A stretch of 64,000 bases of DNA from Haloarcula sp. H-GB4 (GCF_030848575.1 NZ_JAVDDX010000001.1:806001-870000), one strand, 5' to 3'. Shown: positions 51,953 through 61,054, numbered from the stretch's first letter. The notes: a model not told the origin generated them from the letters alone. A program made the numbers and translations.

Positions 51953-52453
51953 ATGGAGTTCGAGGTAATCCAGGGCGACATCGCTGCACAGTCGGCGGAC
52001 GCACTGGTCAACGCGGCGAACACCAGCCTACGAATGGGCTCCGGCGTTGCCGGAGCGCTCAAGCGCGCAGCTGGGTCGGGCCTGAACGACGAGGCCGTCG
52101 CGAAAGGGCCGGTCAACCTCGGTGGTGTTGCCACGACCGACGCCTATGACCTCAACGCTGAGTACGTCATCCACGCCGCCGCGATGCCACCGGGCGGCCA
52201 GTCGACTGCCGAGAGCATCCGGAACGCAACCCGAAACGCACTGACGGAGGCGGACGCGCTGGACTGTGAGTCAGTCGTTTTCCCGGCCATCGGGTGTGGC
52301 ATCGCTGGCTTCGACTTCGAGGAGGGGATCAGCATCATCTGCGCTGTTATCGACGAGTACCAGCCTGACTCCATGACAGACGTGCGACTCATCGCCTACT
52401 CCGACGACGACTTCGAAGGGATGCAACGAGTCGCGGCTGGCGTTCGCGACTGA
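51953..52453 (+). CDS. macro-domain protein
   Basis: A 166-residue ADP-ribose-binding macrodomain. It has the signatures GDIAAQSADALVNAANTSLRMG and PAIGCGIAGFDFEE. Macrodomains hydrolyse ADP-ribosyl or O-acetyl-ADP-ribose. A Sir2-family enzyme is in this window but not adjacent. The start at ATG 51953 (MEFEVIQGD) is the domain start; a frame open from 51899 is discarded. Confidence 0.88.
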   Translation: MEFEVIQGDIAAQSADALVNAANTSLRMGSGVAGALKRAAGSGLNDEAVAKGPVNLGGVATTDAYDLNAEYVIHAAAMPPGGQSTAESIRNATRNALTEADALDCESVVFPAIGCGIAGFDFEEGISIICAVIDEYQPDSMTDVRLIAYSDDDFEGMQRVAAGVRD

Positions 52454-52460
52454 CTGTCCG

Positions 52461-52754
52461 CTACAGCAAGTGCACGCGCCCGGCACGCCATTCCCAGGCG
52501 ACTTCCAGTGCGATCCAGCAGACGAGCCATATGGCGGCGAGGCTAAACACCAGCCACGTCGACCCGAGATACGCTGTGGTATCGGCGGCAGACTGAAGCC
52601 ACGGATACGCCTGCACACCGACGACAAGCGTCGCGACGAGCCCCAGTATCCCGGTCATGTAGTGTTCGACCGCGGTGCCTATCGAGCAGACGCAGGTGCT
52701 ACTGTCCGTCGTCTCCTCAAGTGTCTCACTGCTCGGCCCCCGAGCGTTGGTCAT
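52461..52754 (-). CDS. two-helix membrane protein
   Basis: A 97-residue protein. A polar N-terminus with a CVCSIG motif is followed by two hydrophobic helices (YMTGILGLVATLVVGVQAY, YLGSTWLVFSLAAIWLVCWIALE) and a short basic end. No family recognised. It is convergent with the macro-domain gene, 7 nt apart. Confidence 0.55.
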   Translation of the reverse strand: MTNARGPSSETLEETTDSSTCVCSIGTAVEHYMTGILGLVATLVVGVQAYPWLQSAADTTAYLGSTWLVFSLAAIWLVCWIALEVAWEWRAGRVHLL

Positions 52755-52811
52755 TGTTACCTTTCCTCAAGCTAGCAATTAATCATACAACATATTAACC
52801 GTTTCGGCGGC

Positions 52812-53789
52812 TTACTCGTGGCCTGATACCCGAACTGGCTCGTAGGGGGCTTCCAGCCACTCCACGTCGCTCTCCGAGAGGTCTATTTCGAGCGCCGCCA
52901 CGGCTTCTTCAAGGTGTTCGAGGCTACTCGTGCCGATAATCGGTGCGTCAACCCACTCCTTGTCGAGCACCCAGGCCAGCGCTATCTGTGCCATTGAGGC
53001 GTCGTACTCGTCGGCCAGTTCCTGCACGCGCTCGTTGACCTCACGGCCGTTGCCCTCGTAGTAGGGGTGTTCGCGGGCGTAATCGTCCGTCTCACCTCGG
53101 ACCGTCTCCTCGACCTGCTCGTGTGGACGGGTGAGATAGCCCCGGGCCAGCGGACTCCACGGGATGACGCCGACGTTCTCTTTGTCACACAGCGGCAGCA
53201 TCTCGCGCTCCTCCTCGCGGTACAGCAGATTATAGTGGTTCTGCATCGTCTCGAACCGTTCCAGCCCCTCGCGTTCGCTCGTCCGAAGCGCGTCTGCGAA
53301 CTGGTGGGTCCACATCGACGACGCGCCGACGTAGCGCGCCTGGCCCCGTCTGACGGCGTCGTCCAGCGCCCGGAGCGTCTGCTCGATGGGCGTGTCGTAA
53401 TCCCAGCGGTGGATCTGATAGAGGTCGACGGTGTCCATTCCGAGCCTGTCCAGCGAGTTCGACAGTTCCTGCTCGATGGCTTTCCGCGAGAGCCCCCCGG
53501 AGTTGGGGTTGTCCTCGTCCATCTGGAAGTACCCTTTCGTCGCCACGACCTGCCCGTCGCGGTCGTAGTCGTCGAGGACGGTCCCGAGGACGCGCTCGGA
53601 CTCGCCCATCGAGTACATATTGGCCGAGTCAAAGAAGTTGATGCCGAGGTCGATGGCCCGCTCGATAACCTCGCGACTCTCGTCTTCGTCGAGCACCCAG
53701 TCGCGCCACTCCGAGGTTCCGAAGCTCATACAGCCCAGACAGAGCCGGCTGACCTCCATGCCAGTCGACCCGAGTGTCGTGTACTCCAT
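52812..53789 (-). CDS. aldo/keto reductase
   Basis: A 325-residue NADPH-dependent reductase. The catalytic tetrad can be seen: D in FFDSANMYSMGESE with Y in the same segment, K in VVATKGYF, and H in LYQIHRWDY. The start MEYTTLGSTGMEVSRLCLGCM is canonical for YajO/YghZ-like members. Substrate unknown. The upstream frame from 53897 is discarded. Confidence 0.88.
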   Translation of the reverse strand: MEYTTLGSTGMEVSRLCLGCMSFGTSEWRDWVLDEDESREVIERAIDLGINFFDSANMYSMGESERVLGTVLDDYDRDGQVVATKGYFQMDEDNPNSGGLSRKAIEQELSNSLDRLGMDTVDLYQIHRWDYDTPIEQTLRALDDAVRRGQARYVGASSMWTHQFADALRTSEREGLERFETMQNHYNLLYREEEREMLPLCDKENVGVIPWSPLARGYLTRPHEQVEETVRGETDDYAREHPYYEGNGREVNERVQELADEYDASMAQIALAWVLDKEWVDAPIIGTSSLEHLEEAVAALEIDLSESDVEWLEAPYEPVRVSGHE

Positions 53790-53832
53790 ACTCAGGTTCG
53801 CGTTCGCGCTGGCGAAAAAGGTTCGCCGTCGG

Positions 53833-54921
53833 TTACAGTGACTCAGCTGCGAATCGCCCGATGTACACTCTGGCGGCGGCGTAGCCGGCGACCGCAAGCA
53901 GGACCGCCCCGCCGACGTGGCTGTAGGTCAGTAGGGTTGGACTATCGACCGCAAGCTTCGCCACCGTCGTTGCCGGGTGTTCCGGGAGGAGCACGGCTCC
54001 GCCAAAGAGCACGAGGGTAAGCACCGAGAACAGCAGCTGCGCCGGGCGACGGTTCTGGAGCGTGATGCCCAGCACGACCCCGAGCGTCACAACGACGACG
54101 GTGACTGCCGTGATGAATAGCAGAATCGCCGCCGGGTTCGAGACGGCGATACCGTTCGTCGACAGCAGCGCAAGCCACATGAGCGCCTGTGCGGGGGCAA
54201 GCAACACCATCCCGAGCGCCTTCCCGTCGATGATGTCAAGCAGCGACACCGGGGCCACACGGAGCAGTTCCATCGTCCCGCGCTCGATCTCCTCGGTGAC
54301 GGTGTCGACGGCCACCGAGCCGCTGATGAACGGCGGGAGGAACAGCAACAGCGGAATCAGGATGGTGTAGGTGAACCCGAAGTACTGGCTCGCGCTGACA
54401 GTGTCTGGGAGCGGTACGGGCGGTTTGTCAAGATACGGCGTCCGCTCCAGTCGCTCCTGGCGCTCTAAGCCGCTGAGGACCCGGCGTACTTCGACGACGA
54501 TGAGCGTCGACCGGATGCTTCCCTCGGGGACAACGGCAGTGACCTGTATCTGCTCCCCCGGCCCGCGTGTCGACGGCACGTACTCACCGCGCAGTATTGC
54601 ATCTACCTGACGCTGGTCGAACGCCCGCTGTGCGGCGGCCTCGTTTTCGAAGGCCGTGACGCTGGTCCCGTCCTGTTCAGCGGCCGCGGCCTCCAGTTCC
54701 TCGCGGGCATCGCCGGTGACGGCCATCTCCACCTCACCGGCTGCGACCGAGCTTGGGTCGTACAGCGACGTGAGACCGACGACGAGGAACGATGAGAACC
54801 CCGCGACGAATAGCTGAATGAGCAACGCCAGCACGATCGTTTTCTCGCGGGAGAGCGACCGGATGTCCCGCCGGGCCACGACGACCCGTGGGTCGCGCCA
54901 GAGGGGGCGGTCCTCAGACAA
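53833..54921 (-). CDS. ABC-2-type permease (NatB-like)
   Basis: A 362-residue membrane subunit of an ABC exporter. An N-terminal helix (TIVLALLIQLFVAGFSSFLVVG) is followed by a large extracytoplasmic loop (about residues 60-175), then five helices starting FGFTYTILIPLLLFLPPFISG. This is the ABC-2/NatB topology of antibiotic, Na+ or lipid exporters. It overlaps the permease-protease fusion by 8 nt and is the last gene of the operon. Confidence 0.82.
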   Translation of the reverse strand: MSEDRPLWRDPRVVVARRDIRSLSREKTIVLALLIQLFVAGFSSFLVVGLTSLYDPSSVAAGEVEMAVTGDAREELEAAAAEQDGTSVTAFENEAAAQRAFDQRQVDAILRGEYVPSTRGPGEQIQVTAVVPEGSIRSTLIVVEVRRVLSGLERQERLERTPYLDKPPVPLPDTVSASQYFGFTYTILIPLLLFLPPFISGSVAVDTVTEEIERGTMELLRVAPVSLLDIIDGKALGMVLLAPAQALMWLALLSTNGIAVSNPAAILLFITAVTVVVVTLGVVLGITLQNRRPAQLLFSVLTLVLFGGAVLLPEHPATTVAKLAVDSPTLLTYSHVGGAVLLAVAGYAAARVYIGRFAAESL

Positions 54922-56788
54922 GGGTACTCACCACCGTGAAGTTGTAGGCAAAGTGAATCACGATAGCCACGGTTAGCGCAGCGACGTAGGCCCGTCGCCC
55001 GCGACTCGCGCCGACGGATGAGATGGCCGCCGTCACCGTGTGCAACGCCAGCGGAAGCAGGAACAGGAGCCCAGCAACCCACAGCGGCAGGCCGGCGGGC
55101 AACGTTGCGCCCTGCAGAGCGGCTTCTCCAATGGGGAGACTTTCCAGGTCTGAGAGCCTAGCGATAAGCATCCCTTTTTCCCCGATGAAGAAGCCGAGTC
55201 CGGAGAGCGCACCGATGCCGAGTGCCGACCAGAGCGTCCGCTCGTAACGGGCGTGCTCGTAGCCGGCGTAGACGTGCAGGCTCTTTGCCAGTTCCTCGAT
55301 GATGACGATGACGCCGAGCACCAGCACGATACCGAGCGACTGGTTCGTCCCGAAGACGTTCAGCGACACCGAATCGAGGACGAACAGGAACGCGATGGCT
55401 GCCAGTTCGGCGACGATGACCAGTGGCAACAGGACGATACTCATCTTCAGCGCGCTCCGGCGGGAGTTGATACCACCGGCCAGCGCATCGAGCACTTTCA
55501 GCGGAATCGGCCGCTGAGTGAACATATCTTCTTCCCGGTAGAGACCGGCTCCCAGACCGAATAGCACCAGTCCAGTCAGCAGCGGCGGGACCGTCGAGAA
55601 AACGAACGACGAGAGCCCGACCGACTGGCCAGTCAGGTCGAGCACGACCAGCGTCAGCGGCGAGATGAGCGCGATCGGTGTCACGTCGGTGAAGATGGCC
55701 GGGACGAACGCGTAGGATGTCAGCGTCACCGTTATCGTCACCGTTACGAAGGTGAGTTCCTTGAACGAGCGGGCGAACATCGCCCCACAGAACGTCGCCG
55801 AGAGGAAGAGAACGACGAGCGGGATCACTGCCAGCACCGCGACATAACTCCCTGCCGGCGCGATGTTCCCGAACCGCAGCGCAGCGGTGATGAGCGTCGC
55901 CACCCCGACAGCGCCCGCGAGGTACGGAAGCGTCTTGCCGCCGATGATGTCGCCCCGCGAGGCTGGCGTCACCAGCAGGAGTTCACCGCGGCGGTTCAAC
56001 CGTTCTGAGAGCATCGATGAGCCGTAGGCCTGGATGACGAAGTTCATCGGCACGATGTAGAGGAAAGCGAGCACGAGCGATTCGAAGGGGAACGGCGGCG
56101 AAATGTCAGAGGGGGTGCCGCCCTGCACGTCGCCGGTCAATCGTGCGCCGATAGCGCCGAGGTTCGCACCGCTGCCGCCGGCGGTTCCGCCGTCACCCCC
56201 GCCGCTCGCGGCTGACCCACCAGAACCGCCCGTGTCCGAACCGTCACCACTGCCGCCGGTACTTGTCTCACTGCCGTCCGAGGAACTCGACCCATCGCTG
56301 CTGTCGTCACTCCGGGGGTCAAGCTGACTGCTTCCCGACTGTTGCTCGTAGACAAGCGTCACAGAAACGGGGAAGGCGGCGGTCTGGTTGTCATCCTGAG
56401 CGAGTGTACGGTCGTTGTACTGCGCCGTGCTGTCGCGGAGTTCAGTGAGTGCGGCCCGCTCTTTGGCCGTCCGTGGAACGCTCTGTAGCTGGGTCCCCCG
56501 GTACAGGAGTTCCTGTTGGTGTCGCTCGACGGCAGCAGGGTCTGGCTCACGGATATCGAACGTCGAGTCATCGGCTGCGACGCCGTAGTACGGACTGTCG
56601 TCGTCAACGCCGATCCGGTAGATGCCGTCGTCCATCCCCGCACCGGTGCCACCACTGACGGCTATTGCTGCGACCGCCCCCATCGCAACGAGGGAAAGCG
56701 CCATCACGACGATGGTTCGCTTGTCGACGCCACCAGCGTTTTTTGTCACCTCCCACCTCGCAACACGCAGGAGCTTATCCAGTTGCAT
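54914..56788 (-). CDS. ABC-2 permease fused to PrsW-like intramembrane protease domain
   Basis: A 624-residue membrane protein of two parts. The N-terminal part is an ABC-2 permease with a large extracytoplasmic loop, ending in a Gly/Ser/Asp-rich stretch (about 155-220), then membrane helices with SMLSERLNRRGELLLVTP coupling segment. The C-terminal about 170 residues form a separate multi-helix domain with EELAK (about 499-503), FIGEK with F-x3-E (about 532), H (about 581) and HFAYN (about 612). These match PrsW-type (EExxK, FxxxE, HxxxD/N) membrane metalloproteases. NatA follows without gap upstream; NatB overlaps downstream. Confidence 0.78.
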   Translation of the reverse strand: MQLDKLLRVARWEVTKNAGGVDKRTIVVMALSLVAMGAVAAIAVSGGTGAGMDDGIYRIGVDDDSPYYGVAADDSTFDIREPDPAAVERHQQELLYRGTQLQSVPRTAKERAALTELRDSTAQYNDRTLAQDDNQTAAFPVSVTLVYEQQSGSSQLDPRSDDSSDGSSSSDGSETSTGGSGDGSDTGGSGGSAASGGGDGGTAGGSGANLGAIGARLTGDVQGGTPSDISPPFPFESLVLAFLYIVPMNFVIQAYGSSMLSERLNRRGELLLVTPASRGDIIGGKTLPYLAGAVGVATLITAALRFGNIAPAGSYVAVLAVIPLVVLFLSATFCGAMFARSFKELTFVTVTITVTLTSYAFVPAIFTDVTPIALISPLTLVVLDLTGQSVGLSSFVFSTVPPLLTGLVLFGLGAGLYREEDMFTQRPIPLKVLDALAGGINSRRSALKMSIVLLPLVIVAELAAIAFLFVLDSVSLNVFGTNQSLGIVLVLGVIVIIEELAKSLHVYAGYEHARYERTLWSALGIGALSGLGFFIGEKGMLIARLSDLESLPIGEAALQGATLPAGLPLWVAGLLFLLPLALHTVTAAISSVGASRGRRAYVAALTVAIVIHFAYNFTVVSTLV

Positions 56789-57691
56789 CTACTCCGCGTC
56801 CTCCTCGACGTACCGCGTGCCGCGAGTGCCGGCCTCGGCGACGTTGAGGAACACCTCCTCCAGACTGGACTCTTCCGTCCGTATGTCCACCACATCACCG
56901 CCGTTTGACTCCGCCTGTTCCCGCGTTGCTTCGACGGCGTCCATGCTCTCGACGACCCGCTTGTACGATCCGTTCTCCTGCACTGCGTCGGGCACGTCGA
57001 CTGTCGTGTAGACGTGATACCGCGTGTGGCCGTACTCGGCTTGGAGTTCGTCGAGATCGCCGCGAGCGACGATCTCCCCTTCGTTCATTATGACGACCCG
57101 GTCACAGATCGATTCGACGTGAAAGAGGTTATGCGCCGAGAAAACGATGGTTTTGCCCTCCTTCGCTAACTGTTCAGTGAACTCGATGACGTAGTTCGTC
57201 GTCAGCGGATCCAGCCCCGACGCCGGCTCGTCGTAGATGAGCACGTCGGGATCGTTGATAAGGGAGCGGGCGATGGCGACCTTCCGTTTCATTCCTTTGG
57301 ACATGTCGCCGAGCTTCCGGTCGCGGTGTTCGAGTTCCAGTTCGTCCAGCGTGTCGTGCATCCGTTCCTCGGCCACATCTGGGTCCACGTCGTACAGATC
57401 GGCGAAGAATTTCAGGTAGGAGATCGGCGTCATCTCCTCGTACAGCGGTGATTCCTCGGGCAGAAAGCCCAGCTGCTGGCGCATCTCCGCGGTTTCAGTA
57501 TCGAGCCCCGCTATCTCGGCGGAGCCGCTCGTTGGCTCCAGCAGGCCCGCAAGCATCTTCAGCGTCGTCGTCTTGCCGGCCCCGTTTGGCCCGATGATAC
57601 CGAACACTTCGCCGCGGTCGACCGAAAACGAACTGCCCTGTACAGCGACGAAACCGCCGTACTCCTTCCGAATATCACGGGCGTCAATCAT
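56789..57691 (-). CDS. ABC transporter ATP-binding protein (NatA-like)
   Basis: A 300-residue ATPase. Walker A GPNGAGKTT, Q-loop region LGFLPEESPLY, signature MSKGMKRKVAIARSL, Walker B VLIYDEPASGLDP and H-loop SAHNLFHVE. The C-terminal regulatory extension is about 80 residues. It belongs to the DrrA/NatA-like exporters with two permeases. First gene of the operon with the two permeases behind it, the first starting in the base after its stop. Confidence 0.88.
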   Translation of the reverse strand: MIDARDIRKEYGGFVAVQGSSFSVDRGEVFGIIGPNGAGKTTTLKMLAGLLEPTSGSAEIAGLDTETAEMRQQLGFLPEESPLYEEMTPISYLKFFADLYDVDPDVAEERMHDTLDELELEHRDRKLGDMSKGMKRKVAIARSLINDPDVLIYDEPASGLDPLTTNYVIEFTEQLAKEGKTIVFSAHNLFHVESICDRVVIMNEGEIVARGDLDELQAEYGHTRYHVYTTVDVPDAVQENGSYKRVVESMDAVEATREQAESNGGDVVDIRTEESSLEEVFLNVAEAGTRGTRYVEEDAE

Positions 57692-57751
57692 CTGCCGATT
57701 GATTATGAGTGAACTAACCTATACCTTGGCTCCGGCCTATTGCTTCTGATA

Positions 57752-58183
57752 ATGGCACTCGAACTGGGAACGAGCAGCGTTTCGTTTGAGAAAACACCGG
57801 ACGGACGACGCCTTCTCGTCCGGCACGACGTCGACGCGTCGGTCGACATTGTGTGGGACGTCCTGACCGACACCGACTGCTGGGCAGACTGGGGGCCATC
57901 TGTCACAGCCGTCGAAACAGTGACCCGGTATATCGACGACGGGACGACCGGCCGCGTTCGCGTTGCTGGTGCGGTGTGGCTCCCGTTTGAAGTGACAGCG
58001 TGTACGCCGTACCGCTGGACGTGGAACGTTGCACGGCTCCCAGCGACTGGTCACTTCGCTGAGGAACGGGCTGGCGGCTCCGTCGTCGGATTCGAAATTC
58101 CCCCGCTGGCGACTGGCTACGCCCCGGTGTGTGCCCGAGCGTGCCAGCGGATCGCCGCTCTGGCACAGCAACGCGAGGCATAG
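57752..58183 (+). CDS. SRPBCC-superfamily protein
   Basis: A 143-residue START/SRPBCC-like protein. The typical pattern is VRHDVDASVDIVWDVLTDTDCWADWGP and a later hydrophobic strand FEVTACTPYRWTWNV. The family binds hydrophobic ligands or acts in lipid/polyketide chemistry; role unknown here. It is divergent from the ABC exporter operon and convergent with the next kinase gene. Confidence 0.75.
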   Translation: MALELGTSSVSFEKTPDGRRLLVRHDVDASVDIVWDVLTDTDCWADWGPSVTAVETVTRYIDDGTTGRVRVAGAVWLPFEVTACTPYRWTWNVARLPATGHFAEERAGGSVVGFEIPPLATGYAPVCARACQRIAALAQQREA

Positions 58184-58203
58184 GCAGCGACCGCGCTGAC
58201 TCA

Positions 58204-59421
58204 TCAGGGCTGTATCGGTGTCTTCGAGCGCGTGTAGGCCTCTCCGTTGAATCCATCCGTCTCCGTGACGTTCGTAATCTCGAAGCGTGTCCCGCCCCCG
58301 TCGCTTTCAGTCACGTCGATCTCCCAGCCGTGGGCTTCAACGATGCGCTGGACGATTGCCAGCCCCAGCCCACCTTCGCCGTCGGTGGTAGTGTAGCCGT
58401 CGTCGAGTATCGCATCACGCTTTTCCGACGGGATTCCGGAGCCGTTATCGGCAACGTAAAATCCCTCAGGCATCTCGCCGACACGAATCGTCAGGTCAGC
58501 ACTGCCACGGTCGAGGGTGTCCGCTGACGGTGACTGCCCGCCTGTGGACCCGTACTCGACACTGTCATCGGACCCCGTTTGACTGCCTGTAGAACCATGC
58601 TCCACAGCGTTCCGAAACAGGTTCTCGAACAGGTGGCGGAGCCGATCCGGGTCGGCGTCGATGACGGCTGTCACCTCGTTTTCTAGCGTCGCGCCCATCG
58701 TCGGCACGGCCTCCCAGCAGCTGTCGACCAGTTCCCCGAGAGCAACGGTCTCCGTCTCGCTGATGACGTGCCCGCTCCGGGCCAGCGTTAGGGTCCGGTC
58801 GATGAGTGTCTCCATTCGGTCCATCGCTGTTGCAGCCGCCTTCAGGTGCTTCGAGTCGCGGTCCATTCGCTCGAGTTCGACCTGCCCGGACGCGACGTTG
58901 AGCGGGTTCCGGAGGTCGTGTGCCACAACGGCGGCGAACTCGTCGAGCCGTTCGTTGCGCTGCTCGATGGCCTCCCGGTGGAGTCGATGTCGCTCGGCCT
59001 CGACAGCCCGGGATATCGCTCGCGCCTCGAAGATACCCATCATGAGGCCACCAGCGCCGCCGACGTCAGCCGCGAACAGTGCCCAGCCGATGTCTTCACC
59101 CAGCGACCCTGTCGGCCAGGTGAAAATCATCACCACATTCAACAGTAGAAAAGAGACGAGTCCGCCAGCGAACCAGACCCCGATACGTCGATACCGATCC
59201 GGACCGATCTTCGAGTTGCCGAGCCAGAACCCGCCGACGATGATCGCCGCTGCAAACGGCACGATTACCAGCATACTGACCACAAAATCTGCAGTAAAAA
59301 GGACTGGCAGTCCAGCGTCAGAGAAATAAAAATAGGTACCCACGCCTCCGAGCAGGAGGAACCACCCAACTCCCTGAATAAGGGCTGGCAGGCGATCTGA
59401 GCGGCGATCTGGGTCTGTCAC
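58204..59421 (-). CDS. membrane histidine kinase
   Basis: A 405-residue sensor kinase with four N-terminal membrane helices (about 10-130) and a short linker. H-box is AVVAHDLRNPLNVASGQ; N box NLFRNAVEH, G1 DNGSGIP, G2 GGLGLAIVQ. Between the N box and the G1 strand lies an unusual insert of about 35 residues, with repeats of about 15 residues (EHGSTGSQTGSDDSV, EYGSTGGQSPSADTL). No signal-binding domain is recognised, so the helices may sense a membrane signal. Confidence 0.86.
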   Translation of the reverse strand: MTDPDRRSDRLPALIQGVGWFLLLGGVGTYFYFSDAGLPVLFTADFVVSMLVIVPFAAAIIVGGFWLGNSKIGPDRYRRIGVWFAGGLVSFLLLNVVMIFTWPTGSLGEDIGWALFAADVGGAGGLMMGIFEARAISRAVEAERHRLHREAIEQRNERLDEFAAVVAHDLRNPLNVASGQVELERMDRDSKHLKAAATAMDRMETLIDRTLTLARSGHVISETETVALGELVDSCWEAVPTMGATLENEVTAVIDADPDRLRHLFENLFRNAVEHGSTGSQTGSDDSVEYGSTGGQSPSADTLDRGSADLTIRVGEMPEGFYVADNGSGIPSEKRDAILDDGYTTTDGEGGLGLAIVQRIVEAHGWEIDVTESDGGGTRFEITNVTETDGFNGEAYTRSKTPIQP

Positions 59422-59536
59422 TTCCGCATTGGTTTGTTAGGCGTGCATTTACCGCTGCTGGCCAACTGAACGGGCGTTCGACATCTGCTCCGGCGTTGTC
59501 GTCCGACAGTTGCCGTCCCGGCCTGTTCTTTGCCAG

Positions 59537-59773
59537 CTACTGCTTGGTCACGCGTGCGTCCGATACTTTATGAATGTCGTCGTCGATGCCGGTGCCGTCA
59601 CAGTCGTCATTCGGACATCGATAGTGCCAGCCATCTTCCGTGGCCGCTCGTTCGGTGAATCGGTCGCCACATTCGTCACAGTAGAGCTGTCCGTCCGAAC
59701 ATGTGTCGCGGTGGAGTTCGAGTTCGAGTTCTGTGCCGAAGGTCCGCTTACAGTTCCGACAAATATGAGGCAT
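59537..59773 (-). CDS. small zinc-finger protein
   Basis: A 78-residue protein with a C2H2-like finger CRNCKRTFGTELELELHRDTC and a second zinc site CDECGDRF...CPNDDCDGTG. Such small multi-finger proteins are numerous in haloarchaea and are of unknown function. It follows another small candidate gene on the same strand by 23 nt. Confidence 0.75.
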   Translation of the reverse strand: MPHICRNCKRTFGTELELELHRDTCSDGQLYCDECGDRFTERAATEDGWHYRCPNDDCDGTGIDDDIHKVSDARVTKQ

Positions 59774-59796
59774 ATTCGGAAATACTGATTCATCCC

Positions 59797-59997
59797 TTAT
59801 AGCGATACCGGAACGTTCACGGCCGCTTCTTTCCGTTGACGGAAGGTTCGGGTCGGCCGCCGTCCGTCGGTTTTCGGCATCACATACATCTCACATCTTG
59901 GACAGTAATGGTTGACAGAACTGACTAGCGATGTACACATCTCGGCAACAGCCAGTTCGGTGTCAGACACCGTAGCCACTGTCTCCAAGAGGTCCAC
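59797..59997 (-). CDS. possible small protein with CPxC motif
   Basis: A 66-residue frame whose central part has NHYCPRCEMYVMPK and a basic C-terminal region (RRPTRTFRQRKEAA). The N-terminal part is hydrophobic-acidic. The CPxC and basic end resemble fragments of haloarchaeal zinc proteins, but a second knuckle is missing. It lies 21 nt after the kinase stop on the same strand, which slightly favours it being real. Confidence 0.4.
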   Translation of the reverse strand: MDLLETVATVSDTELAVAEMCTSLVSSVNHYCPRCEMYVMPKTDGRRPTRTFRQRKEAAVNVPVSL

Positions 59998-60018
59998 ATG
60001 TCTTTGATGCCTCGACGG

Positions 60019-61011
60019 CTAGGCTGTCGTCACGTCGATCCGCGTGCCACCAGATTTGCTCTCGCCGACCGACACGGTCCACCCGTGGGCTCTCGCCGCC
60101 GTGTCGACGAGGAACAGTCCGTATCCCTCTCCTTCCCGCGTTGTCCCGAAACCTTGGTCGAACACTTCACTGCGGTCCGATTCGGGAATCCCCGGGCCGT
60201 CATCGGCCACGTAGAACCCAGCCTCGGTGGCACCGATGGTGACGGTTACGGGTTCCTTGCTGTGTGTGACCGCGTTGTCGAACAGCTCGCGAAGGAGTAA
60301 CTGTAGTCGGTCGTTTTCGGCGTCGACAGACACGTCAGTCACCACTTCCAGCGTCGCATTCTCGTAGCTCTCTGCGGCCCAGACTTCAGTGGCTACGTCA
60401 GCCAGTGCAAGCGAATCGGTTTCTAAGACGGGACACGCGACGCTTCCGATGCGAGAGAGATCGGTCAGCAGCGACTCGACTCGGTCGACGGACCGAAGCA
60501 ATGCGTCTTCATGGGGCTCACCAATGTCCAGTAGCTCTAACCGGCCCATGACAACGTTCAGTGGGTTCTTCGCGTCGTGGGAGATGCCGCTCGAAATCTC
60601 GTCCCACTGTCCGGCACCGACCCGCCAGTCCGTCGGCCACCGGGTTGCGTACGCTTCAAGTTTCGCGGCTAGCAGGGATGCCGGCGCTTCTGCGGTCACA
60701 TAATCAGTGACGCCGGCCCGGAGCGCTTCGGTGACCCGGTCCGGCTCGGGGTCGGTCCCGACAAGCACAATCGGAATCTCGGCCCCGCCTGCCCGCAGTT
60801 CCTCGAATACCGCAACCCCGTCGTACTCACCGTCGTCACCGAGAACGACACCTCTGACGTCCCCGTCGTTCAGCCGGTCCTGTACAGTGCTCGTGTCTCG
60901 GGCGGCCTCGGCTGTTGTCCTGTCCGTGGTCAGTGCTTCGGAGAGTGTCTTAGCCAGATCAGTCGCTTCGGTACCGGCCACGAGATAGACGGTGCCACGA
61001 GCAGGCGTCAT
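60019..61011 (-). CDS. histidine kinase with receiver-like N-terminus
   Basis: A 330-residue soluble kinase. The N-terminal half resembles a receiver (VRGVVLGDDGEYDGVAVFEEL, PIVLVGTDPEPDRV, TDYVTAEAPASLL), but the conserved lysine is replaced (TDYVTAE). The kinase core follows: H-box ISSGISHDAKNPLNVVMG, N box RELFDNAVTHS, G1 DDGPGIPES, G2 GEGYGLFLVDTAAR. It lies downstream of sucD, 43 nt away, in the same direction. Confidence 0.82.
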   Translation of the reverse strand: MTPARGTVYLVAGTEATDLAKTLSEALTTDRTTAEAARDTSTVQDRLNDGDVRGVVLGDDGEYDGVAVFEELRAGGAEIPIVLVGTDPEPDRVTEALRAGVTDYVTAEAPASLLAAKLEAYATRWPTDWRVGAGQWDEISSGISHDAKNPLNVVMGRLELLDIGEPHEDALLRSVDRVESLLTDLSRIGSVACPVLETDSLALADVATEVWAAESYENATLEVVTDVSVDAENDRLQLLLRELFDNAVTHSKEPVTVTIGATEAGFYVADDGPGIPESDRSEVFDQGFGTTREGEGYGLFLVDTAARAHGWTVSVGESKSGGTRIDVTTA

Positions 61012-61054
61012 TTGGTAACACTACGAAAACAGGCGATAAGAAACCGACGGTGCC

